This document shows, in pieces, positions 33,785-43,669 of a stretch of 64,000 nt of DNA. The notes beneath the pieces are model-generated. The model had not been told where the DNA came from. It made no database searches and saw nothing but the letters and a program-made list of their open reading frames with translations. The stretch comes from Rathayibacter sp. SD072 (GTDB lineage: Bacteria; Actinomycetota; Actinomycetes; Actinomycetales; Microbacteriaceae), in the NCBI RefSeq assembly GCF_017355185.1, contig NZ_JADILJ010000017.1, positions 1 to 64,000 on the forward strand, given 5' to 3'. The stretch's first letter is position 1, and every line of letters begins with the position of its first letter. The position numbers and the translations under genes were made by a program.

Positions 33785-35197
33785 GTGGTGGATCACCTCC
33801 CGACCGACTCCGGCGACTTCCGCATCGAGCACGACACAATGGGCGAGGTGCGCGTCCCGCGCGATGCCCTCTACGCCGCGCAGACCCAGCGCGCCGTCGA
33901 GAACTTCCCGATCTCGGGCGCCGGACTCGAGCCCGCCCAGATCAAGGCGCTCGCGCGGATCAAGAAGGCGGCGGCGCTCGCCAACGCCGAGCTGGGCGTG
34001 CTCGACGCCGACATCGCCCGGGCGATCGCCGACGCGGCCGACCTGATCGTGGCCGGCGGCTACGACGAGCACTTCCCGATCGACGTCTACCAGACCGGCT
34101 CGGGCACGTCCTCGAACATGAACATGAACGAGGTGCTGAGCAGCCTCGCAACGACGGCGCTCGGCCGCCAGGTCCACCCGAACGACCACGTGAACGCCTC
34201 GCAGTCCTCGAACGACGTCTTCCCGACCTCGGTGCACGTCGCCGTCACCGGCGCGCTGATCGAGAGCCTCATCCCCTCGCTCGAGCACCTCGCCGAGTCG
34301 CTCGAGGCCAAGGCCGAGCTCTGGAGCGAGGCCGTCAAGTCCGGACGCACGCACCTGATGGACGCCACGCCCGTCACCCTCGGCCAGGAGTTCGGCGGCT
34401 ACGCCGCGCAGATCCGCCTCGGCATCGAGCGGGTGCAGTCGGCACTCCCCCGCGTCGCGGAGGTCCCGCTCGGCGGCACCGCCGTCGGCACCGGCATCAA
34501 CACGCCGGCCGGATTCCCGCAGAAGGTCATCGCGCGCCTCGCGGAGGAGACCGGGCTGCCCGTCACCGAGGCCCGCAACCACTTCGAGGCCCAGGGCGCC
34601 CGCGACTCGCTCGTCGAGGCGTCCGGCGCGCTGCGCGTGCTCGCCGTCAGCCTCACCAAGATCAACAACGACCTGCGCTGGATGGGCTCCGGACCCAACA
34701 CCGGTCTCGGCGAGCTGCACATCCCCGACCTCCAGCCCGGCTCCTCGATCATGCCCGGCAAGGTGAACCCGGTGATCCCCGAGGCGGTCCTCATGGTCTG
34801 CGCCCGGGTCATCGGCAACGATGCCACCATCGCGTGGGCGGGCGCTTCGGGCGCCTTCGAGCTCAACGTCGCCATCCCCGTCATGGGCACGGCACTCCTG
34901 GAGTCGATCCGCCTGCTCTCCACGTCGTCCGTCCTGCTCGCGGACAAGACGGTCGAAGGGCTCGAGGCGAACCTCGAGCGCGCTCGCGCCCTGGCCGAGT
35001 CCTCGCCGTCGATCGTCACCCCGCTGAACAAGGTGATCGGCTACGAGGCCGCCGCCAAGGTCGCGAAGAACTCCGTCGCCAAGGGCATCACGGTCCGCGA
35101 GTCCGTCGTCGACCTCGGCTTCGTCGAGCGCGGCGAGGTCACCGAGGAGCAGCTGGATGCGCTGCTGAACGTGATGAGCATGACCCACCCCGGCTGA
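33785..35197 (+). CDS. fumC: Fumarate hydratase class II
   Basis: Homotetrameric fumarase of the TCA cycle, 470 residues. [40 protein letters not shown] and the fumarate lyase signature [11 protein letters not shown] (about residue 320) are all present. The GTG at 33,785 was chosen because AAGGAC lies upstream and it gives the usual short N-terminus; an ATG at 33,734 overlapping the previous stop is a possible longer start. Confidence 0.95.
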   Translation: MVDHLPTDSGDFRIEHDTMGEVRVPRDALYAAQTQRAVENFPISGAGLEPAQIKALARIKKAAALANAELGVLDADIARAIADAADLIVAGGYDEHFPIDVYQTGSGTSSNMNMNEVLSSLATTALGRQVHPNDHVNASQSSNDVFPTSVHVAVTGALIESLIPSLEHLAESLEAKAELWSEAVKSGRTHLMDATPVTLGQEFGGYAAQIRLGIERVQSALPRVAEVPLGGTAVGTGINTPAGFPQKVIARLAEETGLPVTEARNHFEAQGARDSLVEASGALRVLAVSLTKINNDLRWMGSGPNTGLGELHIPDLQPGSSIMPGKVNPVIPEAVLMVCARVIGNDATIAWAGASGAFELNVAIPVMGTALLESIRLLSTSSVLLADKTVEGLEANLERARALAESSPSIVTPLNKVIGYEAAAKVAKNSVAKGITVRESVVDLGFVERGEVTEEQLDALLNVMSMTHPG

Positions 35198-35204
35198 GTT
35201 GTTT

Positions 35205-35235
35205 GGTCGGTCCTGCGCTCTGCGCAGGACCGACC
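35205..35235 (+). terminator. Hairpin after fumC
   Basis: GGTCGGTCCTGCGC (35,205-35,218) pairs perfectly with GCGCAGGACCGACC (35,222-35,235) over a 3-nt loop, 7 nt after the fumC stop. It lacks a good T-run but is a very stable stem. Confidence 0.6.
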
Positions 35236-35372
35236 GCGGTCGGCTTTCCGAGGTGGGCGCGTTCCGTAGAGCGTCCTCCGTTCGGCTAGCGCGAAACGCT
35301 GGCACGCGTTTCGCACGTTCGCCTCGCGGACCGTCGGCTGGTCGTCCGCTGTCGGTCGATTTGTGCGGGATA

Positions 35373-35894
35373 TCAGTGGAGGGCGAGGACGAGCCAGAAG
35401 GCGGTGAGCTGGAAGGGGCCGAAAGGGATCCGGGAGGAGTCGCCTCGGAGCAGGAACGGCAGGGTCCAGGTGCCGGCCAGGAGGAACGGAAGCAGCAGAC
35501 CCGTCAGCGCGGCCTCCGGGGAGAGGGTGGAGAGGGGCAACGCGAGCGCTGAACCGAGCTTCAAATCGCCCATGCCCAGACCGCCCGCGAGGTGCAGGAC
35601 CCCGAGCACGACGGACGCCATCAGTGCGGCGAGTACCGGCCGATCCCCGCGCCCCGACAGCACGTCCCCGACCACCGAGGCGGCACCCGCCGCGAGCAGC
35701 GGCAGCGTCAGCGCGTTCGGCAGGCGGTGCTCTCGGACATCACCCAGGACGAGCGGGACCGAGACCGCCGCGATGAGCATCGCGACGGCGAGCGACCCCA
35801 CGGGCAGCGGCGAGGTCACCGCGACCGCGATCAGCGCAGTCGCTCCGAGGGCTGTCGCGACGAGATCGCGCAGGGAAAGGGTTGCCGACAGCAT
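35373..35894 (-). CDS. Prepilin peptidase (A24 family), short form
   Basis: A 173-residue polytopic membrane aspartic protease. The two catalytic Asp motifs are visible: LGDVREHRLPN (about 51-61) and GMGDLKLGSA (about 107-116, the GxGD signature). It lacks the N-terminal methyltransferase part of PilD. It would cleave type IV pilin/Tad signal peptides, but no pilus genes are in view. TACGGT lies 6 nt before the ATG (minus strand, 35,901-35,906). Confidence 0.85.
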   Translation of the reverse strand: MLSATLSLRDLVATALGATALIAVAVTSPLPVGSLAVAMLIAAVSVPLVLGDVREHRLPNALTLPLLAAGAASVVGDVLSGRGDRPVLAALMASVVLGVLHLAGGLGMGDLKLGSALALPLSTLSPEAALTGLLLPFLLAGTWTLPFLLRGDSSRIPFGPFQLTAFWLVLALH

Positions 35895-35952
35895 CCGCAG
35901 ACCGTAGCCGCCCGTGGGCCGGTCCCGTCGGCACTCTCCACAGGTGCGGGCG

Positions 35953-37119
35953 TCACTCCGGCGCGGGCACCGGTCCGAGCAAGGCGTTCGCGAAGGTCGA
36001 GTGGGCGGACTCGTCGTCGGACGGGTGGAACAGCCCGGCGAGCACGTCCCGGTAGAGGCGCGACAGCTCCGAGCTCCGCGAGTAGGCCGAGCCGCCGGCG
36101 ACCCGCACGGCGCTCTCCACGATCCGCAGCGCCGCCTCCGTCGTGCGGATCTTCACGCCGACGAGAGAGGGGAACCACGCGGCACCGCGGTCGACGAGGG
36201 CGTCGACGTCGGCCGCGGCCGAGCGCAGCGGAGCATCCAGGCCGTCGAGCAGGATCGCCGCGTCCGCGACGCGCCAGCGGATGTCCGGGTCGTGCGCGAG
36301 GGCGCGTCCGCCCGCTTTCAGCGACGTGCGGCGGTGGGCCGCCTCGACGGCCAGGGCGAGCGCGCGCTGCGCGATGCCGAGGTAGACCGAGGCGATCAGC
36401 AGCTCGAACGCCGAGAAGATCGCGAACACCAGCGGATCCGCGTTCGGTCCGACGGGCAGCGAGCGCACCATCCGCGACGCCGGGATGCGCACCCCGTCCA
36501 GCACCGTCGTTCGGCTCTGGGTGGCCCGCATGCCGAGCGTGTCCCAGTCGTCGCGCACGCTCAGACCGGCGACGGGGTCCGTCGGAGCGTCCCGGTCGAT
36601 GAAGCCGTGCACGAGCCGGGGCTCGGCTCCGCTGTCGTCCCTGCCGAAGACCCCGAGTCGCGTCCACGCCGGCGAGAGGGAGGTGAAGATCTTGGTGCCG
36701 GTGAAGCGGTACCCGCCGTCGGGCTGCCGATCCGCGCGGACGAGGGAGTCGAAGAGGACGAGGTCGTTGCCCGGCTCGCTGTTGCCGAAGGCGAAGACGT
36801 GCCCCGCGGCGGCGTCCGCGAGCACGTGCTCGAGGGAGGCGTCGCCCCGATCGCGGAGGGCCTTCGCGACCCCGGTCCAGACGAGGTGCATGTTCACGGC
36901 GAGCGCTGTCGCCGGAGCGGCCGTCGCGAGCCGGGTCTGCTCAGTCGCCGCCTGCTCGAGCCCGAGGCCGCGTCCGCCCAGCTCCTCCGGCACGAGCAGC
37001 GCCAGGTAGCCGATCGCGCGGAGCTCCTCGAGATCCTCGGCGAAGAACGCGTTGCGCTCGTCGTAGTCGGCGGCTCGGAGGCGGAAGCGCTCGAGGAGCG
37101 CGTCATCGAGGATGCTCAC
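35953..37119 (-). CDS. Acyl-CoA dehydrogenase family protein
   Basis: A 388-residue flavoprotein with the three-domain acyl-CoA dehydrogenase layout: helical N-terminus (LRAIGYLALLVPEELGGRGLG), middle beta domain (FAFGNSEPGNDL; GYRFTGTKIFTSLSPAWTRLGVFGRD), C-terminal helices. The usual catalytic Glu cannot be placed with certainty, so the substrate may not be an acyl-CoA. The GTG at 37,119 was chosen because a TAGCGT box ends 7 nt upstream; another GTG lies 9 nt earlier. Confidence 0.82.
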   Translation of the reverse strand: MSILDDALLERFRLRAADYDERNAFFAEDLEELRAIGYLALLVPEELGGRGLGLEQAATEQTRLATAAPATALAVNMHLVWTGVAKALRDRGDASLEHVLADAAAGHVFAFGNSEPGNDLVLFDSLVRADRQPDGGYRFTGTKIFTSLSPAWTRLGVFGRDDSGAEPRLVHGFIDRDAPTDPVAGLSVRDDWDTLGMRATQSRTTVLDGVRIPASRMVRSLPVGPNADPLVFAIFSAFELLIASVYLGIAQRALALAVEAAHRRTSLKAGGRALAHDPDIRWRVADAAILLDGLDAPLRSAAADVDALVDRGAAWFPSLVGVKIRTTEAALRIVESAVRVAGGSAYSRSSELSRLYRDVLAGLFHPSDDESAHSTFANALLGPVPAPE

Positions 37120-37181
37120 CCGGGCCACGCTACGCCCGTCTGCCGGCGCTCCCCTCCTCGGGTCGTCCTCAGCAAGCAGAA

Positions 37182-37228
37182 CCGCGTCCGGCGCGCAGGG
37201 ATCCGGGGATCCTGGGCGCCGGACGCGG
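37182..37228. terminator. Long hairpin between phoH and the acyl-CoA dehydrogenase gene
   Basis: CCGCGTCCGGCGC (37,182-37,194) pairs perfectly with GCGCCGGACGCGG (37,216-37,228); the interior CAGGGATCC/GGGGATCCTG can also pair. It lies just past the phoH stop on the minus strand. Confidence 0.6.
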
Positions 37229-37243
37229 CGGAGAGATCGGCTC

Positions 37244-38626
37244 CTACGCCAGCTCGTTGGACTCCAGCATCTCGGTCACCAGTGCCGCGATCGCCGAGCG
37301 CTCGGAGCGCGTGAGCGTGACGTGCGCGAACAGCGGATGCCCCTTCAGCGTCTCGATCACCGACGCGACTCCGTCGTGCCGGCCGACCCGCAGGTTGTCG
37401 CGCTGGGCGACGTCGTGGGTCAGCACGACCCTCGAGTTCTGCCCGACGCGCGAGAGCACCGTCAGCAGCACGTTCCGCTCGAGCGACTGCGCCTCGTCCA
37501 CGATCACGAACGCGTCGTGCAGCGAACGACCGCGGATGTGCGTGAGCGGCAGCACCTCGAGCATCCCGCGCTCGATCACCTCGTCGAGCACGTTCTGCGA
37601 GACCAGCGCGCCGAGCGTGTCGAAGACCGCCTGAGCCCACGGGTTCATCTTCTCGGCGGCGTCTCCGGGCAGGAAGCCGAGGTCCTGGCCGCCGACCGCG
37701 TAGAGCGGACGGAAGACCATGATCTTCTTGTGCTGGCGCTTCTCGAGCACCGCTTCCAGCCCGGCGCAGAGCGCGAGCGCCGACTTGCCGGTGCCGGCGC
37801 GGCCGCCGAGCGAGACGATCCCCACCTCCTGGTCGAGGAGCAGGTCGATCGCGAGCCGCTGCTCGGCCGAGCGGCCGTGCAGCCCGAAGACGTCGCGGTC
37901 CCCGCGCACCAGCGTGATCTGCCGCTTGCCGGTCACACGGGCGAGGGCGGAGCCCCGGTCCGAGTGGACGACCAGTCCCGTGTTGATGGGGATGCCCTCG
38001 ACCGCGTCCGTGAAGAGGCGCTCCCGGTCGTAGAACTCGCTCATCGCGCCGCCCTCGAGCGTGATGTCGTCCATCCCGGTCCAGCCCGACTCCGGAGCGA
38101 GCTCGGCGAGGTACTCCTCCGCGGCGAGTCCGATCGAGGCTGCCTTCACCCGCATCGGCATGTCCTTGGACACGACGGTGACCGTCGAGCCCTCGTTCGC
38201 CAGATTCATCGCGACGGCGAGGATCCGGGCGTCGTTGTCGCCCAGCTGCAGCCCGCTGGGCAGGACCGACATGTTGGAGTGATTGAGCTCGACGCGCAGC
38301 GTCCCGCCGTTTCCGACGGCGATCGGGAAGTCGAGGCGCTCGTGCTTGATGCGCAGCTCATCGAGGTGCCGCAGCGCCTGACGGGCGAAGTACCCGATCT
38401 CGGGATCGTGGCGCTTGCCCTCGAGCTCGCCGATCACGACGATCGGCAGGACGACCGCGTGCTCCGCGAAGCGGAACATGGCCATCGGGTCCGACAGCAG
38501 CACCGACGTGTCGAGCACGTACGTGCGCAGGAGCTGATCGGAGGAGCCGGCGGACCCGTGCTGCGCTCGGCGGTGGATGCCGCCCTGCGCTCCGGCCTGC
38601 TGGTCCATACCCTGGGGAACTGTCAC
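37244..38626 (-). CDS. phoH: PhoH family protein with PIN domain
   Basis: A 460-residue PhoH2-type protein: N-terminal PIN ribonuclease domain ([35 protein letters not shown]) and a C-terminal PhoH ATPase ([13 protein letters not shown] Walker [15 protein letters not shown] Walker [17 protein letters not shown] end). Such proteins couple RNA cleavage to ATP-driven unwinding. The GTG at 38,626 has GGAGA 6 nt upstream; ATG at 38,608 is an alternative. Confidence 0.92.
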   Translation of the reverse strand: MTVPQGMDQQAGAQGGIHRRAQHGSAGSSDQLLRTYVLDTSVLLSDPMAMFRFAEHAVVLPIVVIGELEGKRHDPEIGYFARQALRHLDELRIKHERLDFPIAVGNGGTLRVELNHSNMSVLPSGLQLGDNDARILAVAMNLANEGSTVTVVSKDMPMRVKAASIGLAAEEYLAELAPESGWTGMDDITLEGGAMSEFYDRERLFTDAVEGIPINTGLVVHSDRGSALARVTGKRQITLVRGDRDVFGLHGRSAEQRLAIDLLLDQEVGIVSLGGRAGTGKSALALCAGLEAVLEKRQHKKIMVFRPLYAVGGQDLGFLPGDAAEKMNPWAQAVFDTLGALVSQNVLDEVIERGMLEVLPLTHIRGRSLHDAFVIVDEAQSLERNVLLTVLSRVGQNSRVVLTHDVAQRDNLRVGRHDGVASVIETLKGHPLFAHVTLTRSERSAIAALVTEMLESNELA

Positions 38627-38862
38627 GACGACTCTCCACACCCCGGGGGCTTCGACACCCCCGGCTCACTGTGCGAGCCGGCCATCGGTGCGTTCCCGCA
38701 CCGCGCAGTTCCCTTCACTGGTCTGCGCGATATCGAGCCGTACTTGTGTGGCCGTCTCGACCAGGCGCTTCACCTGATGTCTCGAACATAACCCCGCGAA
38801 TGACATCCGTGTGCTTCCCACCGCTACGAATGTGTAACCAGTGTGTGAACGCGCGGCTCCGC

Positions 38863-39993
38863 TCAGAACGCGGCGCCCGTGCCCGCCGAGACGAGAGCGG
38901 CCCGCAGTGCCGCGAGCGTCTCGTCGGTGGTGCCGGCGTGAGCGCTGAAGCGCACGGTCCCGGGGCGCAGGCGCGCCGTCACTCCGTGGACGTCGAGGGA
39001 CGCGCTCAGGGGCGCGAGCTCCTCGGGTGCCGGCTCGACGACGACGATGCCCGCGCGCTCCCTCTCGTCTCGAGAGCTGACGAGGGCGAGCCCGAACTCG
39101 TCGGCGAGGTCGACGATCGCGCTGACCCGCTCGGCGATCCGCGCGGCGATGGCGGTCACTCCCACTGCGGCGATGTCCTCGAGCGCGCCGGCGAAGCGCG
39201 CCTGGGCGATCGGATCGGGGTTGGTCACGCTGAACGCACCCGCACCGGATCGGGGCGGTGCCACCTCGTCCCACGGCTCGACGGCGTCCGCGCCGGTCCA
39301 TCCGGAGAGCACCGGCGAGAGCCGTTCGAGCGCGCGCTCGCTGAGCGCGAGGAAGCCCGTGCCCCAGCCCGCCCGCACCCACTTCTGCCCGCCGGACACG
39401 ATGACGTCGGCCGCGGCCCAGGGCGCGTCGACGACACCGAACCCCTGGATCGCGTCGACGATCAGGAGGCGATCCCCGATGACGTCGCGCAGGCCCTCGA
39501 GGTCTGCGAGATGACCTGTGCGGGAGTCGACGAGGCTGACCGCGACCGCCGTCACCTCCGGGGTGAGGTGCTCGCGCACCGCGTCGGGAGTCACCCGGCC
39601 CGGCCTGCCCGGCAGCCACACCGGCGTCACGGCCCCCAGCGCCTGCTGGGCGCGCACCGCGGCGAAAGGCAGGCTCGGGAACTCCCCCGCCGACAGCAGC
39701 ACTCCCCCGGTGGCGCCGAACATCGTGTGCAGGAGGCCCGTCGAGGTGTTCGGCTGGAAGACGATCTGCTCGGCCGGGAGGCCGACGAGTGCCGACACGG
39801 CGGAGCGGACGCGCGCGTCCTGTGCCGCCAGCTGGTCGAGCGCCCGCCCCGCCTGCAGCAGCCGGGTCGCGGCCTCCTGCTCGGCGACGGCGGTCGCCGA
39901 GATCGGACCGATGCGGGCGAAGTCGAGGTATCCCGTCTGCTCCGAGAAGGTGCCGAGGAGGTCGTCGATGCCCAGGGTGCTCGTCGTGCTCAT
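38863..39993 (-). CDS. Class V aminotransferase
   Basis: A 376-residue PLP enzyme of the cysteine desulphurase/isopenicillin N epimerase type. ADVIVSGGQKWVRAGWGTGF carries the PLP lysine; LIVDAIQGFGVVD and VSLVDSRTG hold cofactor-contacting residues. No cysteine loop typical of IscS is seen, so a desulphurase role is unlikely. Substrate unknown. GGAAGGG precedes the ATG; 32 nt after the prenyl transferase gene, so probably co-transcribed. Confidence 0.83.
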   Translation of the reverse strand: MSTTSTLGIDDLLGTFSEQTGYLDFARIGPISATAVAEQEAATRLLQAGRALDQLAAQDARVRSAVSALVGLPAEQIVFQPNTSTGLLHTMFGATGGVLLSAGEFPSLPFAAVRAQQALGAVTPVWLPGRPGRVTPDAVREHLTPEVTAVAVSLVDSRTGHLADLEGLRDVIGDRLLIVDAIQGFGVVDAPWAAADVIVSGGQKWVRAGWGTGFLALSERALERLSPVLSGWTGADAVEPWDEVAPPRSGAGAFSVTNPDPIAQARFAGALEDIAAVGVTAIAARIAERVSAIVDLADEFGLALVSSRDERERAGIVVVEPAPEELAPLSASLDVHGVTARLRPGTVRFSAHAGTTDETLAALRAALVSAGTGAAF

Positions 39994-40025
39994 GCCGGCC
40001 CTTCCGATGGGTGGTGCAGCGGTGA

Positions 40026-40811
40026 TCAGCTGCCGAAGCGGCGGTGCCGCCCCGCGTAGTCGCGCAGAGCGCGCAGGAAGTCGACCTCGCGGATGTCGGG
40101 GCCGAGCGCCTCCATGAAGTAGAACTCGCTGTGCGCGCTCTGCCAGAGCATGAAGTCCGAGAGGCGCTGCTCCCCGGAGGTCCGGATCACGAGGTCCGGA
40201 TCGGGCTGGCCGCTCGTGTAGAGGTGCTCGCCGATCAGCTCGGGGGTGAGCAGCTCGGCGACGTCCTCGATGGAGGACCCGCGCTTGCCGTGCTCGTCGA
40301 GGATGCTGCGCACGGCCTGGGCGATCTCGTGGCGCCCGCCGTAGCCGACCGCGAGGTTCACGTGCAGGCCGGTGTGCCGCGCCGTCCGCTCCTCGGCCGT
40401 GTCGAGCGCGGTGATCAGCGACTCCGGCAGTCCGTCGTCGGAGCCGACGTGCTGCACCCGCCAGTCGGGCTGCTGCGAGACCTCCTCGGCGAGATCGGCG
40501 ATGATCGCGATCAGCTCGGTGAGCTCGGAGCTCTCGCGGCCGACGAGGTTGTCCTGCGAGAGCAGGTAGAGGGTGACGTGCCGGATGCCGAGCTCGTCGC
40601 ACCACTGCAGGAACTCGTGCACCTTCGCGGCTCCCGCGCGGTGCCCGTGCGCGGCGGTCTCGAGCGCCCGCTGCCGCGCCCACCGGCGGTTGCCGTCGAT
40701 GATCATCGCGACGTGGTTCGGCAGTGTCCCGGGGACGAGGCTCGATCGCAGACGCTTCTTGTAGACGCCGTAGAGGAGGTCCCTCCCCACAGGCAGTCTC
40801 GGCTTCGGCAC
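40026..40811 (-). CDS. uppS: Isoprenyl transferase (cis-prenyl; UppS family)
   Basis: A 261-residue cis-prenyltransferase making polyprenyl diphosphate for wall-lipid carriers. HVAMIIDGNRRWAR holds the catalytic Asp and Arg; NLAVGYGGRHEI and DLVIRTSGEQRLSDFMLWQSAHSEFYF are the conserved later motifs. Actinomycetes often carry two paralogues, so this could be the short-chain Z-farnesyl type. A TACCGT box six nt before the GTG indicates leaderless transcription. Confidence 0.92.
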   Translation of the reverse strand: MPKPRLPVGRDLLYGVYKKRLRSSLVPGTLPNHVAMIIDGNRRWARQRALETAAHGHRAGAAKVHEFLQWCDELGIRHVTLYLLSQDNLVGRESSELTELIAIIADLAEEVSQQPDWRVQHVGSDDGLPESLITALDTAEERTARHTGLHVNLAVGYGGRHEIAQAVRSILDEHGKRGSSIEDVAELLTPELIGEHLYTSGQPDPDLVIRTSGEQRLSDFMLWQSAHSEFYFMEALGPDIREVDFLRALRDYAGRHRRFGS

Positions 40812-40906
40812 ATCGCTACGGTAGTCGATGCCCGGGGCGCCGAAGGGTCACCGCGTGCCGAGCGGCGCTCGGCGGGGTCACCGGAGCGGGCCGTATCCTG
40901 GGCCGT

Positions 40907-41701
40907 ATGAGCCACCGGCCGACGCCCCCCGCCCCCGATCCGGCTCGCCGGTCCTCGCCCGCTGGGGACGACGCGGTGGCGCGGGACGACGCCTCAGGAC
41001 CGGATCTCCCCAACGTCCCGCTCGTCGACGACGAGATCGAGAACGGCGCGGTCCTCGACGCGAAGCCCACCTGGCGCGGCTGGATCCACGCGGGACTGTT
41101 CCCGCTCGCGATCGTCGCGGGCGCCGTCCTCGTCGGGGTGGCCGAGGGTGCCGCGGCGAAGTGGGCCGCGGTGGTCTTCGCGACCTCGTCGCTGCTGCTC
41201 TTCGGGAACTCGGCGCTGTACCACCGTTTCGACTGGCAGCCGAGGACGAAGATGATCCTGAAGCGGATCGATCACGCCAACATCTTCCTGCTCATCGCGG
41301 GCACCTACACGCCGCTCGCCGTGCTCGCCCTGCCGCCCGAGCAGGGCACGCTGCTCCTCGTGCTCGTCTGGTCGGGCGCGCTGCTGGGGATCGGCTTCCG
41401 GGTCTTCTGGATCTCGGCGCCGCGCTGGCTCTACGTGCCGCTCTACCTCCTCCTGGGCTGGGCGGCCGTGATGTACCTCGGACCCCTCCTCGAGGCGAGC
41501 GCGACGATGATGGTCCTCGTCATCGTCGGCGGGCTCTGCTACACGGTCGGAGCCGTCGTCTACGGGATCAAGCGGCCCAACCCCGTTCCCGGCGTCTTCG
41601 GCTTCCACGAGATCTTCCACGCTCTCACCGCGGTGGCGTTCCTGTGCCACTGGACCGCGGCGCTGCTGATCTCGATCGACCCCGCGTACAACGGGGGTTG
41701 A
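40907..41701 (+). CDS. Hemolysin III family (PAQR-like) membrane protein
   Basis: A 264-residue protein with a hydrophilic N-terminus (1-60) and seven hydrophobic helices. Conserved SALYHRFDW, IDHANIFLLIAGTYTP and FHEIFHALTAVAFLCHW carry the Ser/Asp/His metal-site residues of the hemolysin III/PAQR family. Cellular role uncertain. TATCCT at 40,894-40,899 is 7 nt before the ATG (leaderless). Confidence 0.92.
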   Translation: MSHRPTPPAPDPARRSSPAGDDAVARDDASGPDLPNVPLVDDEIENGAVLDAKPTWRGWIHAGLFPLAIVAGAVLVGVAEGAAAKWAAVVFATSSLLLFGNSALYHRFDWQPRTKMILKRIDHANIFLLIAGTYTPLAVLALPPEQGTLLLVLVWSGALLGIGFRVFWISAPRWLYVPLYLLLGWAAVMYLGPLLEASATMMVLVIVGGLCYTVGAVVYGIKRPNPVPGVFGFHEIFHALTAVAFLCHWTAALLISIDPAYNGG

Positions 41702-41708
41702 GTCCGCG

Positions 41709-42011
41709 TCAGCGGTCGGCGGAAGGGCCCTCGGGTCGCTCCCGGGCCGCTGCGGCGTCGCGCTCGCGCTCCTCGGCATCGAGCCGCTCCGCCACCTGCT
41801 CGCGGTAGGTTGTCCGGCGCACGCGGCGCACCATGTCCAGGGCGAGGAGCACCGCGGCCACGGCGATCACGAGCATCGTGATGAAGCCGAAGAGACCGGG
41901 CGTCACCGTGTCCTCGTTGAAGTCCGGAGCCGGCGACGGGGTCGCGGCGGCGACGCGGACCAGCGCGAGACCGGCCGCGTCGACGACGGTGGAGACGGCG
42001 GCGGGGATCAT
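41709..42011 (-). CDS. Small membrane protein next to mca
   Basis: A 100-residue protein with one clear membrane helix (about 42-61, GFITMLVIAVAAVLLALDMV), a possible N-terminal signal-like segment, and a basic then charged cytoplasmic tail. No family recognised. ATGA overlap with mca indicates translational coupling. Confidence 0.75.
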   Translation of the reverse strand: MIPAAVSTVVDAAGLALVRVAAATPSPAPDFNEDTVTPGLFGFITMLVIAVAAVLLALDMVRRVRRTTYREQVAERLDAEERERDAAAARERPEGPSADR

Positions 42012-42943
42012 GCGGGTCCCTCCTTCTGCTCATCGACGGGGTAGGCCACGTCGACTCCGGCGAAGAGATCGGTCTCCGGGGTCGGCGCGTCCACGCGCGA
42101 CTGCACGAGCTGGAAGTCGTCGGTGGGCCATGCGGCGTCGATCGCCTCGTGCGGGAGGAAGAAGAACGCGTTGTCGGGAGCGACCTGGCTGGCGTGGGCG
42201 CGCAGCGCGGCGTCCCTCCGGTCGTGGAACCCCGAGATCAGCACCTGGGTCGTCGCGAGGTAGGGCGCGTCGTCCGTCCAGCGCTTCATCTCCTCGAAGG
42301 TCGCCAGGCGCGGGTCCTCGGGGTCGAGGGAGCGCAGGTGCTCGGCGATCGCCCGCAGCTTCTGACCGCTGAAGACGCGGTCGTAGTAGAGCTTCGCCAC
42401 CGACCACGGATCGCCGAGCCCCGGGTACTCGTCGGGCTCTCCGGCGGCGCGGAACGCCTCCATCGCGACCTGGTGCGCCCGGATGTGGTCCGGGTGCGGG
42501 TAGCCGCCGTTCTCGTCGTAGCTGATGATCACGTGCGGCTTGAAGCGGCGGACGAGTCGCACGAGCGGAGCGGACGCCGTCTCGAGCGGGAGCGCCGCGA
42601 AGCTCGACGGCGGCACGGAGCCGTCCTCCTCCATGCCGGAGTCGACGAAGCCGAGCCAGGTGTGCTGGACGCCGAGGATCCGCTGAGCCTCGGCCATCTC
42701 GAGGCGGCGCAGGCCGCCCATGTCGCGCTCGGCGTGCGCGCGGGCGGCGAGCGCCTCGTTGAGCACGGAGCCGGCCTCGCCCCCGGTGCAGGAGACGACC
42801 ATCACCTCGGCGCCCCGGTCGGCGTAGGCCGCGAGGGTCGCGGCGCCCTTGCTCGACTCGTCGTCGGGGTGTGCGTGCACGGCGAGGAGGCGCGGGACCT
42901 CCCGCACCTCCGAATCGACGGAGACCTCGGCGGCCTGGGACAC
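42008..42943 (-). CDS. mca: Mycothiol S-conjugate amidase
   Basis: A 311-residue zinc amidase that cleaves mycothiol conjugates during detoxification. The LmbE/PIG-L motif AHPDDE (24-29) and later GGYPHPDHIRAHQVA supply zinc and catalytic residues. Length and the DLFAGVD C-terminal segment favour Mca over the deacetylase MshB. Its presence implies a mycothiol-making actinomycete. Confidence 0.92.
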   Translation of the reverse strand: MSQAAEVSVDSEVREVPRLLAVHAHPDDESSKGAATLAAYADRGAEVMVVSCTGGEAGSVLNEALAARAHAERDMGGLRRLEMAEAQRILGVQHTWLGFVDSGMEEDGSVPPSSFAALPLETASAPLVRLVRRFKPHVIISYDENGGYPHPDHIRAHQVAMEAFRAAGEPDEYPGLGDPWSVAKLYYDRVFSGQKLRAIAEHLRSLDPEDPRLATFEEMKRWTDDAPYLATTQVLISGFHDRRDAALRAHASQVAPDNAFFFLPHEAIDAAWPTDDFQLVQSRVDAPTPETDLFAGVDVAYPVDEQKEGPA

Positions 42944-43038
42944 GATCGCTCGATTCCTCGGGGTTTAATGGGGTCGACGCGGCGGCTCTTCGAGCGCGCG
43001 TCGTCCGTCAAGAGTAGACGCAACATCCAGGGAGTTCC

Positions 43039-43524
43039 GTGGTCGCCCGCACGTCCGACAGCTCCGAGCGGAGCGACGAGATCGCGGAGGGCGCCGACGG
43101 CACCGCTCTCGAGCCGGACGGGTTCCGCGAGGCCGGTCCCCTCGCCTCGCGCTACGGACGCACGCCGCGCACCCGCCGCGGCAACCGCTGGCTGTTCGGC
43201 GCCGTCGCTCTCGCCTTCGTCGCCGTCTTCGCCGCCTGGGTGGTCTGGGCGGGCCTGGACAGCGGACGCGACGGAGTCGACGTCCAGGACACGGCGCACC
43301 AGGTCGTCGACGACCGCACCGTGACCGTCTCCTTCGACCTCACCGCGCCGGTCGGCACGGAGGTGGCGTGCGCCGTCCAGGCGCTCAACGAGCAGTCCGC
43401 CGTGGTGGGCTGGCTCGTCGTCGAGTACCCCGCCTCGGACGACCGCTTCCGCTCCTTCACCGAGACCGTGCGCACCACCGAGCTCGCGAACACAGGTTTG
43501 ATCTCGTCCTGCTGGCTCCCGTAG
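43039..43524 (+). CDS. DUF4307 family membrane protein
   Basis: A 161-residue protein with one membrane helix (about 52-72) and an extracytoplasmic beta domain (VTVSFDLTAPVGTEVACAVQALN). This is the DUF4307 pattern, commonly found between mca and greA in actinomycetes. Function unknown. GGGAG precedes the GTG; a terminator follows. Confidence 0.88.
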   Translation: MVARTSDSSERSDEIAEGADGTALEPDGFREAGPLASRYGRTPRTRRGNRWLFGAVALAFVAVFAAWVVWAGLDSGRDGVDVQDTAHQVVDDRTVTVSFDLTAPVGTEVACAVQALNEQSAVVGWLVVEYPASDDRFRSFTETVRTTELANTGLISSCWLP

Positions 43525-43535
43525 GGTTGCCGGGT

Positions 43536-43567
43536 GCCCTGACGGACTCGTCGGGGCCTTGTCTTTT
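43536..43567 (+). terminator. Rho-independent terminator
   Basis: GCCCTGACG (43,536-43,544) pairs with CGTCGGGGC (43,549-43,557; one G-U pair) over loop GACT, followed by CTTGTCTTTTT. It is the most canonical terminator in the window and ends the DUF4307 transcript before greA. Confidence 0.8.
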
Positions 43568-43669
43568 TCCCGCCGCCGCCGGGCGCCGGGCGGAACGGAC
43601 GACGGGGTGCGAGCTCCTCGGCCCGCCGCTCGGACGCGCTGCACGCGGCAGTCACGTGAGGAGCCCACC

